Positions 33,407 through 45,576 of a stretch of DNA of 64,000 bases are shown here, in pieces. Below the pieces are notes generated by a model that saw only the letters and a program-made list of their open reading frames with translations, was not told where the DNA came from and made no database searches. The DNA lies in NCBI GenBank assembly GCA_014529385.2, contig CM043944.1, positions 68,258,895 through 68,322,894 on the forward strand, written 5' to 3'. Position 1 is the first letter of the stretch; each line of letters starts with the position of its first letter. The position numbers and the translations under genes are program-made. Source of the DNA: Adiantum capillus-veneris. Taxonomy: Eukaryota > Streptophyta > Polypodiopsida > Polypodiales > Pteridaceae.

Positions 33407-34384
33407 TGTAATAGGACTAATCTTTTAAGTTCTTAAAGTCGAAAAGAATATAGTAGGGCATATCTTTCGCTTAGCACCATTTGAAAGATTGTTGAATAGT
33501 CGATTAAATAGAGCTTATATGAATGAGTTTGAGATATTAAGAGAGAATATATATTCTTTTTTTTAACTAATACACTAAACACGTATTTGATAAAAATGAA
33601 TGAATAAGAGATAGTCTGTTTATGAACATTAAAATTGAGATTTTTGTTAATATCAATGTTTTATAATTATGTGTTTTAGCTTAAAATGCATGGTAGGCTT
33701 AAAATAAGTTGAAAAAGTAGCAGAGACCCAAAAATAAAGGTTTTAAGAGTCGTGACCTAAAAGTTGCGTTTTCAGCCAAAGCAAGACGTTTTTCGCAATT
33801 CTGTCCACGATGCCTTGTAGACTAGACCTATTCCCGTCGTTTTGAGTACTTGGATTACTCTGTTCTAAGTTCGTTTGTAAAAGTTATGATGAAGACAAAC
33901 AGAAGGCAGCAGCATTGTAGTATACACAGGGACAGGCAGACATACAACATCATACAACTCTCTCTGCTATCAACCAACAAGTGGATTTTTTTCTTTATGG
34001 TAGACTATTGCAATTGAGATTATGAAGATACATAATTATGTTTTTTTACTTTGATTATCATGTTGAGTTGGTTGCACGAGTATGTTCTTTTGGCTATTTT
34101 GTAGGCGATGCAGAAATCAATGTGTGAAACAGGATCTATGCCAAATGTCATGATAAGAATCTAACCTTCACGGATCGCTTAGGGATCACGTTCTTATCTT
34201 ACTCTCACAGGTATACTTGGCACGAAAATCGAGTTGACCGAACTCCTAAAAAGCAGCTATTTTGAGAAGTCGCATGCTTTTCGAGGAAAAGAATAAAGGG
34301 TGGTGCGTTTGGGGATCATTCACAGATCTCCTCTTCTGCGAGTGCGAGTGCGAGTGTAAGTGCGAGTGAGACGCTGCATGCAAG
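33407..34384 (+). repeat. 3' LTR of chromovirus, first part
   Basis: Begins TGTAATAGGACTAATC and is collinear with the 5' LTR until 34384, where a copia element interrupts. It resumes at 39772. Compared with the 5' LTR it has scattered substitutions, so the chromovirus is older than its passengers. Confidence 0.9.
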
Positions 34385-34527
34385 TGTTGAGATGTAGAGA
34401 GAAAGAGAGAGAGACGAGACAAGAGACACACCATATACGCTCCCAAAGACTGATTCATATTGAGGACAAGATACAAATATATAGGTGAGACCAAGTTCAG
34501 TAGAGTGATCCATGTATAGCTCCAACA
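34385..34527 (-). repeat. 3' LTR of minus-strand copia (143 bp)
   Basis: On the minus strand this begins TGTTGGAGCTATACATGG. The adjacent CCCCCACTCAAACAAAGG is the complement of a purine-rich tract ending GTGGGGG. Confidence 0.93.
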
Positions 34528-34774
34528 CCCCCACTCAAACAAAGGTCTCTAGCTTTGGATGAAAAAACCCTTGGGGAGTTCAAGGGAAAAACCCAAGCCC
34601 CTATACAATGTGAAATATGAACCAGCGGTGATGATGTGAAAGTGAATTGTGCATCTATGTACAAATGTTCAAGTGACTTAGATATCACAAGGTGCAAATG
34701 TGGAGTGTGCATAGTGCATGGTACCTAAAAGATTACAATGTCATATGTACAAAGCTATTACAATAGAAAAGAAG

Positions 34775-37700
34775 CTAATCTAGAAAGAGTGAGGCCGAAG
34801 CAACTCCAAGCTCCGAGCGCAAGAGGATGAAACGTGACTCATTGAGGCCTTTGGTCAAAATGTCTGCAATCATCTGGTCACTTGGACAGTGTTCAACCAT
34901 AATGGTTCCCTTGCATACTTCATACCTGACATAATGATAATGGACAGCAATGTGCTTTGACTTATTATGTTGAACATAGTCTTTTGCAAGACTAATAGCA
35001 CTTGTGTTGTCACACCGCAAGGGTGTGCTAGAAAGAGGAGAGTGACCAATATCAACCAGCATTTGTCGAAGCCAAATCAACTCACGAGCTGCAAGTGATG
35101 CCGCAACATATTCTGACTCAGTCGTAGAAACTGCAACACAACGTTGTTTCTTGCTGGTCCAAGAAACAAGAGAACCATTTATAAAGAAGCAATTTCCACT
35201 AGTAGATCGCATAGATAAATGTGAGCTTGCCCAGTCTGCATCTGTGTAACCCAAAAGAGAAAGAGATTGCATAGAATCCGATGTGAGTTGTCGTCGATAG
35301 ACTAAACCAAAATCTGTAGTGCCTTTCAAGTATTTCAATACACGCTTTGCAGCAGACCAATGCTTAAGAGAAGGACATGCAAGATGTTGTCCAAGATAGT
35401 TAGCAGCAAACAGAATATCAGGATGAGTGTTCATGCCAACAAACTAAAGACATCCAATCAAGTTAGCATAAGGTTGATTTGTGACAAGTTGACCGCCATT
35501 GTCAAAAGTATTCTTCGTAGAGCTCGCAAGACAAGGTGTGTTGGCTGAATGTGCAGATTCGATACCAAATTTTTGAATAGTATCTGCAATAAACTTTGAC
35601 TGTCGAAGGAATAAAATACCTTTTGTACGGTTCCGTTGGATTTGAATGCCAAGACAAGAGTGAATCTCTCCAAGATCCACCATATCGAATGCAGAAGACA
35701 ATAACTTTTTCACTTGCTGAAGAAATCCCAAATCATTGGAAACAAGGATGATATCATCCACATAAAGAGCAAGAATCACAAAACTGCTACCCTTGTGTTT
35801 TATGTATAAGTTGGGGTCTGACGAGCAAGAGATGAATCCTTTAGAGGTGAGAAAAAGATCAAATTTTGTATACCAGGCTCGGGAAGCTTGTTTGAGACCA
35901 TATAGTGCCTTATGGAGTTGAGCAACAAGGTCTTCTTTACCTGGAATAAAAAACCCTTCTGGTTGTTCCATATAAATTTCCTCTTCCAAGTCACCATTAA
36001 GAAAAGCAGTTCGCACATCCATTTGATGAGCTTCTAAATCAAATTGAACAGCAAATGCCAATAAAACTCGAACACTTGTAATGCGAACAACTGGTGAAAA
36101 AGTCTCTTGGAAATCAACACCAGCTACTTGGGAGTAACCTTTTGCAACTAAACGCGCCTTGAACTTGTCAAAAGATCCATCTTCTTTTACTTTTGTTTTA
36201 TACACCCACTTACATTTAATAGCTGTACGACCAGGAGGTAATTCAGTTAGTATCCATGTACCTTTAGAGATAAGAGAATCGTACTCTGCTTCCATAGCCT
36301 CTTGCCATTGATCCTTTTGTGGTGAAGAGATAGCTTCATCATAAGTAACGGGATCTTCAGAAGTAGAAAAAGCATTATCAGCAATATCGTCATCATAAAC
36401 ATGACATGAGCCATGTTCAAAATCAATAGGCAGATCAACAAAAATATCAATAACATCATTGGCAACATTTGGAATGGATGGTTATGAGGAGGAAAGTTGC
36501 TCTATAGGAAGAGTTTCATCTTCTGAAAGAAATGGAAAAGCCTGAAGCAACGATTTAGTATCATCAGAATCATCCATGGACCATGAGCCTCCCATAAGCT
36601 CTTCGTTAAAAGTAGCATCACGATTCACAATTACTTTCTTGGAGGAAGGGTCATAGAATTTGTAGCCTTTGGAAGTGTCAGAATATCCAATAAAAATAAC
36701 TTTAAGACCAGGAGCATCAAGCTTTGTTCGTGTTTCTTTGGGAACATGAATATAAGCAATACATCCAAAGGTTCGAAAATGAGATACAGAAGGAATGTCA
36801 CCTGTCCATGCTGTGATGGGTATCTTACCAGAGGGTGCAGTAGTAGGAAGATGATTCTGAATAAATGTTGCTGTCAAAGTAGCTTCAGCCCAGAAAACAC
36901 GAGATAAGCCAGAATGAATCAGCATACATCTTACAGCATTGAGAATAGTGCGATTCTTTCGTTCAGCAACACCATTCTGTTGAGGCGAATATGGAATAGT
37001 GTGTTCATGATGAATTCCACTATCAGCACAGTAACTCACAAACTCTCGAGAAACATATTTGCCTCCATTGTCACTACGAAGCTTCTTAAGGCGACGACCA
37101 GTTTGAAGTTCCGCAGCCTTGTGGAATTGTTTGAAAACAGATAAGGCTTCAGATTTTTGTCTAAGTAGAAATACAGTCGTATACCTTGAGAAATCATCAA
37201 TGAAAGTAATGAAGTAGCGATATTGTGATCTCGAAGAAGGTAGAGGTCCACATATATCAGTATGAACAAGATCCAAGATGTCATGAGAATGAGTTGTATT
37301 TGAAAGAGGAAAGGGTTTACGATTGTGTTTCCCAAGAGCACAAAATTCACAAATTCCCATATGGGGATGGGCTTTAAGATCCATGCCATGAACAAGATCA
37401 CGACGTTGAAGATCAAGGAGTTTTGAGAAATCAGCATGAACAAAACGGTGATGCCATACTTTGCAATCATGATCACCTGGAGCAGTGACAATATTTGCTA
37501 CAGCATCATTGAGAGAGATTTCAAACAAATTACCGTTTCGAGGAGCAGTGGCTATAGTCTGTCCATCTTTCTCAATTCGGCACTTGGTATAATCAAATCC
37601 AACAAACAGACCAAGATCAACAAGTCTAGCAACTGAAAGAAGATTACGTTGAAGATCTGGTACATGTAATACTCCTCGCAAAATTCGAGTGGAAGAAGAT

Positions 37701-38861
37701 AAGGTACCAAGATATAAGTCTCCAATACTCTTTACTTGACAAGTAGTATCATCAGCAAGATAAACAACACGTTGAACTGGCAGTGGATGATAGTTATGGA
37801 GCCACTTAGACTGATATGTCATATTTCCTGTAGCACCAGAATCGACAATAAAAAGTGATCCATCACGTACATGAAGTATTCTGTCTGGAGCAACTGAACA
37901 TAGGACGTAGCTTGTTTCTGGTACAATGTTGTTTGGATGTTCAGTAGCATATGCTCTATTCCGATCTGTGTCGAATCGACGCTTATAGCACATATGAGTG
38001 GGATGATCAGATCGTCCACAATATTCACAAGAAGAAGAAGAAGAGTCTCTAGATAAACGTGGTTGTTTTGTGGTAATATTGTGTTCTTCATCATATTGAT
38101 GTGCCCAACAATCATCTTCAGTATAGCCATTTCTGTTGCAGTAAGAACATTGCTTATTAGGAAATTTGAGACGAGAGAAAATATTACCGCGACGGCCACC
38201 TCTGCGGTTTCCTCGTTGAAATGGACGCCTTCGAGCATAAAAAGCACGTTCCATTTGTTGTGACTCAGTCTCCTCTTGTGAAATCATATCTGTATCGTGA
38301 CCAGCATTCTGACGTTCTTGACGTTGAGAGTATTCAATTAAAGACATGCAAGCTTGGTCGAAATCAAGACCATCTTTATTAGAGAGAATAGTAACAATGT
38401 TATCATAAGAAGAGTCCTTCACCGTATCAAGGAGAAGTGTAATCAATTGCTTTTGTGGAACAGGATCACCGGCAGCAGCAAGTTGATTAATAATAGATTT
38501 GAAAGACTCAATATGTCCCGTCATGGCAGTACCAACTTCATATTGTAACTTGTTAAGCATACCTCTCAAATAAAGTATTTCTGTAACAGATTTCTTGAGC
38601 TGCTTTATCACGTCATTGGCAATCCGTATAGGCAACATTCCAATCTTCAAATATAGGTCCTTCAGTGATAAGCACGTTATCATTATCCGTATCAACAGGC
38701 TGAGGCGGACAAACACGATTTCCAAGAACAACATCGGAGAGTTCATCGCCTTCAAGAATTAACAACATCTTTGCTTTCCAGCCTGGAAATCCTTGACCTT
38801 GGAAAGGAGGAACAGAACGCTGGCCAGAAGGAAAGCCGTTGATGAGAATATTCATAGCCAT
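34775..38861 (-). pseudogene. gag-pol: copia gag-pol polyprotein, several breaks
   Basis: Domain order on the minus strand: gag, two CCHC knuckles (CSYCNRNGYTEDDC, with His changed to Tyr, and CEYCGRSDHPTHMC), protease (FIVDSGATGNM), gag-pre-integrase (WHHRFVHADF, CEFCALGK), integrase D-D-E, RT (LYVDDIILVS) and RNase H (GYTDADWASS, STTESEYVAAS). Breaks are a TGA after YTDCQ near 38626, the gag deletion near 38596, TAA at 36479-36481 where the sister copy has CAA, and TAG at 35441-35443 where it has CAG. The integrase reads LRSDNGGKYV instead of GGEYV. The protein cannot be made as one chain. Confidence 0.9.
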
Positions 38862-39628
38862 ATCTTGTTGCGAGAAGACGTATAAGATAAGATCGCAGAA
38901 TCTGCACACCATATATGGTGAAGGCCGCAATTGAGAATGAGAGAGATATGAGTACTACGTTCTGTCAACGATAAACGTAAGAAGGATGCTCAAGGAACGT
39001 CCAAAGATGTGAGAGACGTCACCCAAAAAAGACAGGGTAAAGGAGACGTTAATAATAAACGAGTCCTCAAAATAGAGTGGCGTGAGACGTAAGATTGACG
39101 GCCACAATATGAATAGCAAAAAGCTAAATCTTCTCGAAAAAGTTAACGCCAAAATAAGAAAAACGATCATGGACGCTTCACGAAGAAGTAGGACGAAGAA
39201 AGCTGCGTCAAGCTCTATTGCAGTAAAAACAGCATAACTTTCTGCTACGAACTCCGATTGACGCAAATCTAGAACTCAAATCGAAGAGCTCGAGGAGACG
39301 AACAAGTTTTGGATGAAAAGTACCATTGCGCTATGCTGCATTGCGCTTTTCCCGTTTCTCCAAATTTTGAGCAGAACAGCAAGAAAATTTGAGATGAAGT
39401 TCAGGGTGTCATTAACAAGAAAACGTAATCAACGAATAGATTGATTATAAATAAACGCCACATAAAACACTAATCATATTCTTCTTAACACAAAACAACC
39501 ACAGTTGACAAGAATCAATGTTCAAAAATAAAATTTGTAACAATTTTGAATCTTACATGCGAATCGCATACACATACTGTTGTCGCCATGATTTGAATCG
39601 GCGCGTGATCGTTACCGCTCTGATACCA

Positions 39629-39771
39629 TGTTGAGATGTAGAGAGAAAGAGAGAGAGACGAGACAAGAGACACACCATATACGCTCCCAAAGACTGATTC
39701 ATATTGAGGACAAGATACAAATATATAGGTGAGACCAAGTTCAGTAGAGTGAGCCATATATAGCTCCAACA
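39629..39771 (-). repeat. 5' LTR of minus-strand copia (143 bp)
   Basis: On the minus strand it begins TGTTGGAGCTATATATGG and ends CATCTCAACA, followed by TGGTATCAGAGC (39617-39628). It has two differences from the 3' LTR. Confidence 0.93.
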
Positions 39772-39943
39772 ACAAGCGGATTGAAGCTCGGGGGTGGTCG
39801 GGAGGTTCGAGCTCCGTACAATGGAGTGCGCCCATATATTCCATTGCTCCTCTGTTGTATCAAAACTCTGCAAAAATCCATCAATACAAAGATCTCTTTC
39901 TTTATCTTTTGTTTTCCATCTCTATTATTCTGTTCCTGTGACA
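39772..39943 (+). repeat. 3' LTR of chromovirus, second part
   Basis: Resumes ACAAGCGGATTGAAGCTCGG and ends CCTGTGACA, matching 26850-27019. It then abuts the older copia. Confidence 0.9.
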
Positions 39944-40118
39944 CAAACTGGCAAAATTCAGATGACCAAAGTGTGCATGCCAAAGTTTTGCATCTTCAAT
40001 AGCATTTGAAAATTTTTGTCCACACTTTTCATACAAAGTGATCGAGCTTATACATCCCACGACACAAAAGGCCATATGCAACAATTTCATCACCAAAACT
40101 GAGATCATGGACTATATA

Positions 40119-40259
40119 TGTTGGAGCTATATATGGCTCACTCTACGGAACTTGGTCTCACCTATATATTTGTATCTTGTCCTCAATATGAATCAGTCTT
40201 TGGGAGCGTATATGGTGTGTCTCTTGTCTCGTCTCTCTCTTTCTCTCTACATCTCAACA
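40119..40259 (+). repeat. 5' LTR of young copia (141 bp)
   Basis: TGTTGGAGCTATATATGG to CTACATCTCAACA. It is identical to 45436-45576. Two TATATA boxes lie near its bases 10 and 45, so the transcript start must lie within about 100 bp of the LTR end. Confidence 0.95.
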
Positions 40260-40271
40260 TGGTATCAGAGC
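40260..40271 (+). other. initiator-Met tRNA primer-binding site
   Basis: TGGTATCAGAGC directly follows the LTR with no spacer. It is complementary to the end of initiator-Met tRNA. Confidence 0.95.
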
Positions 40272-41012
40272 GGTAAAGATCACGCACCGATTCAATTCAT
40301 GGTGACAACAGTATGTGTATGCGATTCGCATGTAAGATTCAAAATTGTTACAAATTTTATTTTTTGAGCGTTGATTCTTGTTAACTGTGGCTGTTTTGTG
40401 TTAAGAAGAATATGATTAGTGTTTTATGTGGCGTTTATTTATAATCAATCTAATCGTTGATTATGTTTTCTTGTTAATGACACCCTGAACTTCATCTCAA
40501 TTTTTCTTGCTGTTCTGCTCAAAATTTGGAGAAACGGGAAAAGCGCAATGGCACTTTTCATCCAAAACTTGTTCGTCTCCTCGAGCTCTTCGATTTGAGT
40601 TCTAGGTTTGCGTCAATCGGAGTTCGCAGCAGAAAGTTATGCTGTTTTTACTGCAATAGAGCTTGACGCAGCTTTCTTCGTCCTACTTCTTCGTGAAGCA
40701 TCTGCGATCGTTTTTCTTATTTTGGCGTTAACTTTTTCGAGAAGATTTAGCTTTTTGCTATTCGTATTGTGGCCGTCAATCTTGCGTCTCACGCCACTCT
40801 ATTTTGAGGACTCGTTTATTATTAACGTCTCCTTTACCCTGTCTTTTTTGGGTGACGTCTCTCACATCTTTGGATGTTCCTTGAGCATCCTTCTTACGTT
40901 TATCGTTGACAGAACGCAGTCCTCATATCTCTCTCATTCTCAATTGCGGCCTTCACCATATATGGTGTGCAGATTCTGCGATCTTATCTTATACGTCTTC
41001 TCGCAACAAGAT

Positions 41013-44000
41013 ATGGCTATGAATATTCTCGTCAACGGCTTTCCTTCTGGCCAACGTTCTGTTTCTCCTTTCCAAGGTCAAGGATTTCCAGGCTGGAAAG
41101 CAAAGATGTTGTTAATTCTTGAAGGCGATGAACTCTCCGATGTTGTTCTTGGAAATCGTGTTTGTCCGCCTCAGACTGTTGATACGGATAATGATAACGT
41201 GCTTATCACTGAAGGACCTATATTTGAAGATTGGAATGTTTCCTATACGGATTGGCAATGACGTGATAAAGCAGCTCGTCGGTATATTCTTTCTGCTCTT
41301 ACTGATTCCCTTTTGCTTGATATGTATGAACTACCTACTTCCCATGACGTATGGAAGTACCTTATTGCAAACTTTCAGAAGAAATCTGTTACAGAAATAC
41401 TTTATTTGAGAGGGTTGCTTAACAAGTTACAATATGAAGTTGGTACTGCCATGAAGGGACATATTGAGTCTTTCAAATCTATTATTAATCAACTTGCTGC
41501 TGCCGGTGATCCTGTTCCACAAAAGCAACTGATTACACTTCTCCTTGATACGGTGAAGGACTCTTCTTATGATAACATTGTTACTATTCTCTCTAATAAA
41601 GATGGTCTTGATTTCGACCAAGCTTGCATGTCTTTAATTGAATACTCTCAACGTCAAGAACGTCAGAATGCTGGTCACGATACAGCTATGATTTCACAAG
41701 AGGAGACTGAGTCACAACAGATGGAACGTGCTTTTTATGCTCGAAGGCGTCCATTTCAACGAGGAAACCGCAGAGGTGGCCGTCGCGGTAATATTTTCTC
41801 TCGTCTCAAATTTCCTAATAAGCAATGTTCTTACTGCAACAGAAATGACCATACTGAAGATGATTGTTGGGCACATCAATATGATGAAGAACACAATATT
41901 ACCACAAAACAACCACGTTTATCTAGAGACTCTTCTTCTTCTTGTTGTGAATATTGTGGACGATCTGATCATCCCACTCATATGTGCTATAAGCATCGAT
42001 TCGACACAGATCGGAATAGAGCATATGCTACTGAACATCGAAACAACATTGTACCAGAAACAAGCTACGTCCTATGTTCAGTTGCTCCAGACAGAATACT
42101 TCATGTACGTGATGGATCACTTTTTATTGTCGATTCTGGTGCTACAGGAAATATGACATATCAGTCTAAGTGGCTCCATAACTATCATCCACTGCCAGTT
42201 CAACGTGTTGTTTATCTTGCTGATGATACTACTTGTCAAGTAAAGGGTATTGGAGACTTATATCTTGGTACCTTATCTTCTTCCACTCGAATTTTGCGAG
42301 GAGTATTACATGTACCAGATCTTCAACGTAATCTTCTTTCAGTTGCTAGACTTGTTGATCTTGGTCTGTTTGTTGGATTTGATTATACCAAATGCCGAAT
42401 TGAGAAAGATGGACAGACTATAGCCACTGCTCCTCGAAACGGTAATTTATTTGAACTCTCCCTCAACGATGCTGTACCAAATATTGTCACTGCTCCAGGT
42501 GATCATGATTGCAAAGTATGGCATCACCGTTTTGTTCATGCTGATTTCTCAAAACTCCTTGATCTTCAACGTCGTGATCTTGTTCATGGCATGGATCTTA
42601 AAGCCCATCCCCATATGGGAATTTGTGAATTTTGTGCTCTTGGGAAACACAATCGTAAACCCTTTCCTCTTTCAAATACAACTCATTCTCATGACATCTT
42701 GGATCTTGTTCATACTGATATATGTGGACCTCTACCTTCTTCGAGATCACAATATCGCTACTTCATTACTTTCATTGATGATTTCTCAAGGTATACGACT
42801 GTATTTCTACTTAGACAAAAATCTGAAGCCTTATCTGTTTTCAAACAATTCCACAAGGCTGCGGAACTTCAAACTGGTCGTCGCCTTAAGAAACTTCGTA
42901 GTGACAATGGAGGCGAATATGTTTCTCGAGAGTTTGTGAGTTACTGTGCTGACAGTGGAATTCATCATGAACACACTATTCCATATTCGCCTCAACAGAA
43001 TGGTGTTGCTGAACGAAAGAATCGCACTATTCTCAATGTTGTAAGATGTATGCTGATTCATTCTGGCTTATCTCGTGTTTTCTGGGCTGAAGGTACTTTG
43101 ACAGCAACATTTATTCAGAATCATCTTCCTACTACTGTACCCTATGGTAAGATACCCATCACAGCATGGACAGGTGACATTCCTTCTGTATCTCATTTTC
43201 GAACCTTTGGATGTATTGCTTATATTCATGTTCCCAAAGAAACACGAACAAAGCTTGATGCTCCTGGTCTTAAAGTTATTTTTATTGGATATTCTGACAC
43301 TTCCAAAGGCTACAAATTCTATGACCCTTCCTCCAAGAAAGTAATTGTGAATCGTGATGCTACTTTTAACGAAGAGCTTATGGGAGGCTCATGGTCCATG
43401 GATGATTCTGATGATACTAAATCATTGCTTCAGGCTTTTCCATTTCTTTCAGAAGATGAAACTCTTCCTATAGAGCAACTTTCCTCCTCACAACCATCCA
43501 TTCCAAATGTTGCCAATGATGATATTGATATTTTTGTTGATCTGCCTATTGATTTTGAACATGGCTCATGTCATGTTTATGATGACGATATTGCTGATAA
43601 TGCTTTTTCTACTTCTGAAGATCCCGTTACTTATGATAAAGCTATCTCTTCACCACAAAAGGATCAATGGCAAGAGGCTATGGAAGCAGAGTACGATTCT
43701 CTTATCTCTAAAGGTACATGGATACTAACTGAATTACCTCCTGGTCGTACAGCTATTAAATGTAAGTGGGTGTATAAAACAAAAGTAAAAGCAGATGGAT
43801 CTTTTGACAAGTTCAAGGCGCGTTTAGTTGCAAAAGGTTACTCCCAAGTAGCTGGTGTTGATTATCAAGAAACTTTTTCACCAGTTGTTCGCATTACAAG
43901 TGTTCGAGTTTTATTGGCATTTGCTGTTCAATTTGATTTAGAAGCTCATCAAATGGATGTGCGAACTGCTTTTCTTAATGGTGACTTGGAAGAGGAAATT

Positions 44001-45188
44001 TATATGGAACAACCAGAAGGGTTTGTTATTCCAGGTAAAGAAGACCTTGTTGCTCAACTCCATAAGGCACTATATGGTCTCAAACAAGCTTCGCGAGCCT
44101 GGTATACAAAATTTGATCTTTTTCTCACCTCTAAAGGATTCATCTCTTGCTCATCAGACCCCAAGTTATACATAAAACGCCAAGGTAGCAGTTTTTTGAT
44201 TCTTGCTCTTTATGTGGATGATACCATCCTTGTTTCCAATGATTTGGGATTTCTTCAGCAAGTGAAAAAGTTATTGTCTTCTGCATTCGATATGGTGGAT
44301 CTTGGAGAGATTCACTCTTGTCTTGGCATTCAAATCCAACGGTACCGTACAAAAGGTATTTTATTCCTTGGACAGTCAAAGTTTATTGCAGATACTATTC
44401 AAAAATTTGGTATGGAATGTGTCACACCTTGTCTTGCGAGCTCTACGAAGAATACTTCTGACAATGGCGGTCAACTTGTCACAAATCAACCTTATGCTAA
44501 CTTGATTGGATGTCTTCAGTTTGTTGGCATGAACACTCGTCCTGATATTCTGTTTGCTGCTAACTATCTTGGACAACATCTTGCATGTCCTTCTGTTAAG
44601 CATTGGTCTGCTGCAAAGCGTGTGTTGAAATACTTGAAAGGCACTACAGATTTTGGTTTAGTCTATCGACAACAACTCACATCGGATTCTATGCAATCTC
44701 TTTCTCTTTTGGGTTACACAGATGCAGATTGGGCAAGCTCACATTTATCTATGCGATCTACTAGTGGAAATTGCTTCTTTATAAATGGTTGTCTTGTTTC
44801 TTGGACTAGCAAGAAACAACGTTGTGTTGCAGTTTCTACGACTGAGTCAGAATATGTTGCGGCTTCACTTGCAGCTCGTGAGTTGATTTGGCTTCGACAA
44901 ATGCTGGTTGATATTGGTCACTCTCCTCTTTCTAGCACACCCTTGCGGTGTGACAACCAAAGTGCTATTAGTCTTGCAAAAGACTATGTTCAGCATAATA
45001 AGTCAAAGCACATTGCTGTCCATTATCATTATGTCAGGTATGAAGTACACAAGGGAACCATTATGGTTGAACACTGTCCAAGTGACCAGATGATTGGAGA
45101 CATTTTGACCAAAGGCCTCAATGAGTCACGTTTCATCCTCTTGCGCTCGGAGCTTGGAGTTGCTTCGGCCTCACTCTTTCTAGATTAG
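41013..45188 (+). CDS. gag-pol: copia gag-pol polyprotein with one in-frame UGA
   Basis: The ATG at 41013 (MAMNILVNGFPSGQ) opens a frame of about 1,391 codons. It is interrupted only by TGA at 41259-41261, after YTDWQ, where the fragment at 3872 has CGA. Order by residue: gag; knuckles at about 271 (CSYCNRNDHTEDDC) and 312 (CEYCGRSDHPTHMC); protease DSGAT at about 374; gag-pre-integrase about 503-540; integrase D-D-E at about 569, 630 and 667; RT YVDD at about 1067; RNase H with YTDADWASS and STTESEYVAAS near the end. An open frame upstream of 41013 exists but starts at TTG and is leader. A start at 41313, after the stop, would give 1,291 residues without the gag N-terminus. The stop is either a nonsense change inherited from the parent or a leaky or reinitiation signal. 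Confidence 0.92.
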
Positions 45189-45435
45189 CTTCTTTTCTAT
45201 TGTAATAGCTTTGTACATATGCCATTGTAATCTTTTAGGTACCATGCACTATGCACACTCCACATTTGCACCTTGTGATATCTAAGTCACTTGAATATTT
45301 GTACATAGATGCACAATTCACTTTCACATCATCACCGCTAGTTCATATTTCACATTGTATAGGGGCTTGGGTTTTTCCCTTGAACTCCCCAAGGGTTTTT
45401 TCATCCAAAGCTAGAGACCTTTGTTTGAGTGGGGG

Positions 45436-45576
45436 TGTTGGAGCTATATATGGCTCACTCTACGGAACTTGGTCTCACCTATATATTTGTATCTTGTCCT
45501 CAATATGAATCAGTCTTTGGGAGCGTATATGGTGTGTCTCTTGTCTCGTCTCTCTCTTTCTCTCTACATCTCAACA
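45436..45576 (+). repeat. 3' LTR of young copia
   Basis: Identical to the 5' LTR and preceded by GTTTGAGTGGGGG. It is followed by GTATATATGTC of the older copia. Confidence 0.95.

Larger units (their letters stand above)
34385..39771 (-). mobile_element. Ty1/copia element, complete ends, defective coding
   Basis: 143-bp LTRs lie at 34385-34527 (3') and 39629-39771 (5') and differ at two bases. The primer site is at 39617-39628 and the purine tract next to the 3' LTR at 34528-34545. The target duplication is GCAAG/ACAAG with one change, formed within a chromovirus LTR. The polyprotein runs 38861 to 34775. It has a UGA in gag (about 38626), a deletion of about 115 bp in gag near 38596, and stops at 36480 and 35442. 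It is very close to 40119-45576. Low LTR divergence indicates a recent insertion of an already defective lineage, helped in trans. Confidence 0.93.
25914..39943 (+). mobile_element. Ty3/gypsy chromovirus, nested and defective
   Basis: The element comprises a truncated 5' LTR (25914-27019), initiator-Met primer site (27022-27033), a gag remnant, a protease-end remnant, RT-RNase H (30505-32144), integrase with chromodomain (32166-33389), a purine tract, and a 3' LTR split into 33407-34384 and 39772-39943. Domain order RT-RH-IN with a chromodomain identifies a chromovirus. Two LTR elements sit inside it: 27628-30054 and 34385-39771. The 3' LTR ends inside an older copia (39944 onward), so the chromovirus inserted there. 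It lacks most of gag and protease and has stops and a frameshift in pol, so it is inactive. Confidence 0.85.
40119..45576 (+). mobile_element. young, nearly intact Ty1/copia retrotransposon
   Basis: Identical 141-bp LTRs (40119-40259 and 45436-45576), an initiator-Met primer site at 40260-40271, and a polyprotein frame 41013-45188 with one stop. A purine-rich tract (GTTTGAGTGGGGG) ends at 45435. The 5-bp target duplication is ATATA/GTATA with one difference. The whole element is 5,458 bp. LTRs this short, about 141 bp, are unusual for an element with full coding capacity. Identical LTRs make this the youngest autonomous-type insertion in the window. The only visible obstacle to coding is the TGA at 41259-41261. 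Confidence 0.95.

Noticed and set aside
40608-41012. Upstream extension of copia gag
   Set aside because: It begins at TTG and lies in the leader. The first ATG followed by gag homology is 41013.
41313-45188. Annotating the young copia protein from the methionine at 41313
   Set aside because: This follows an in-frame TGA and omits the gag N-terminus. Homology and the frame begin at 41013.
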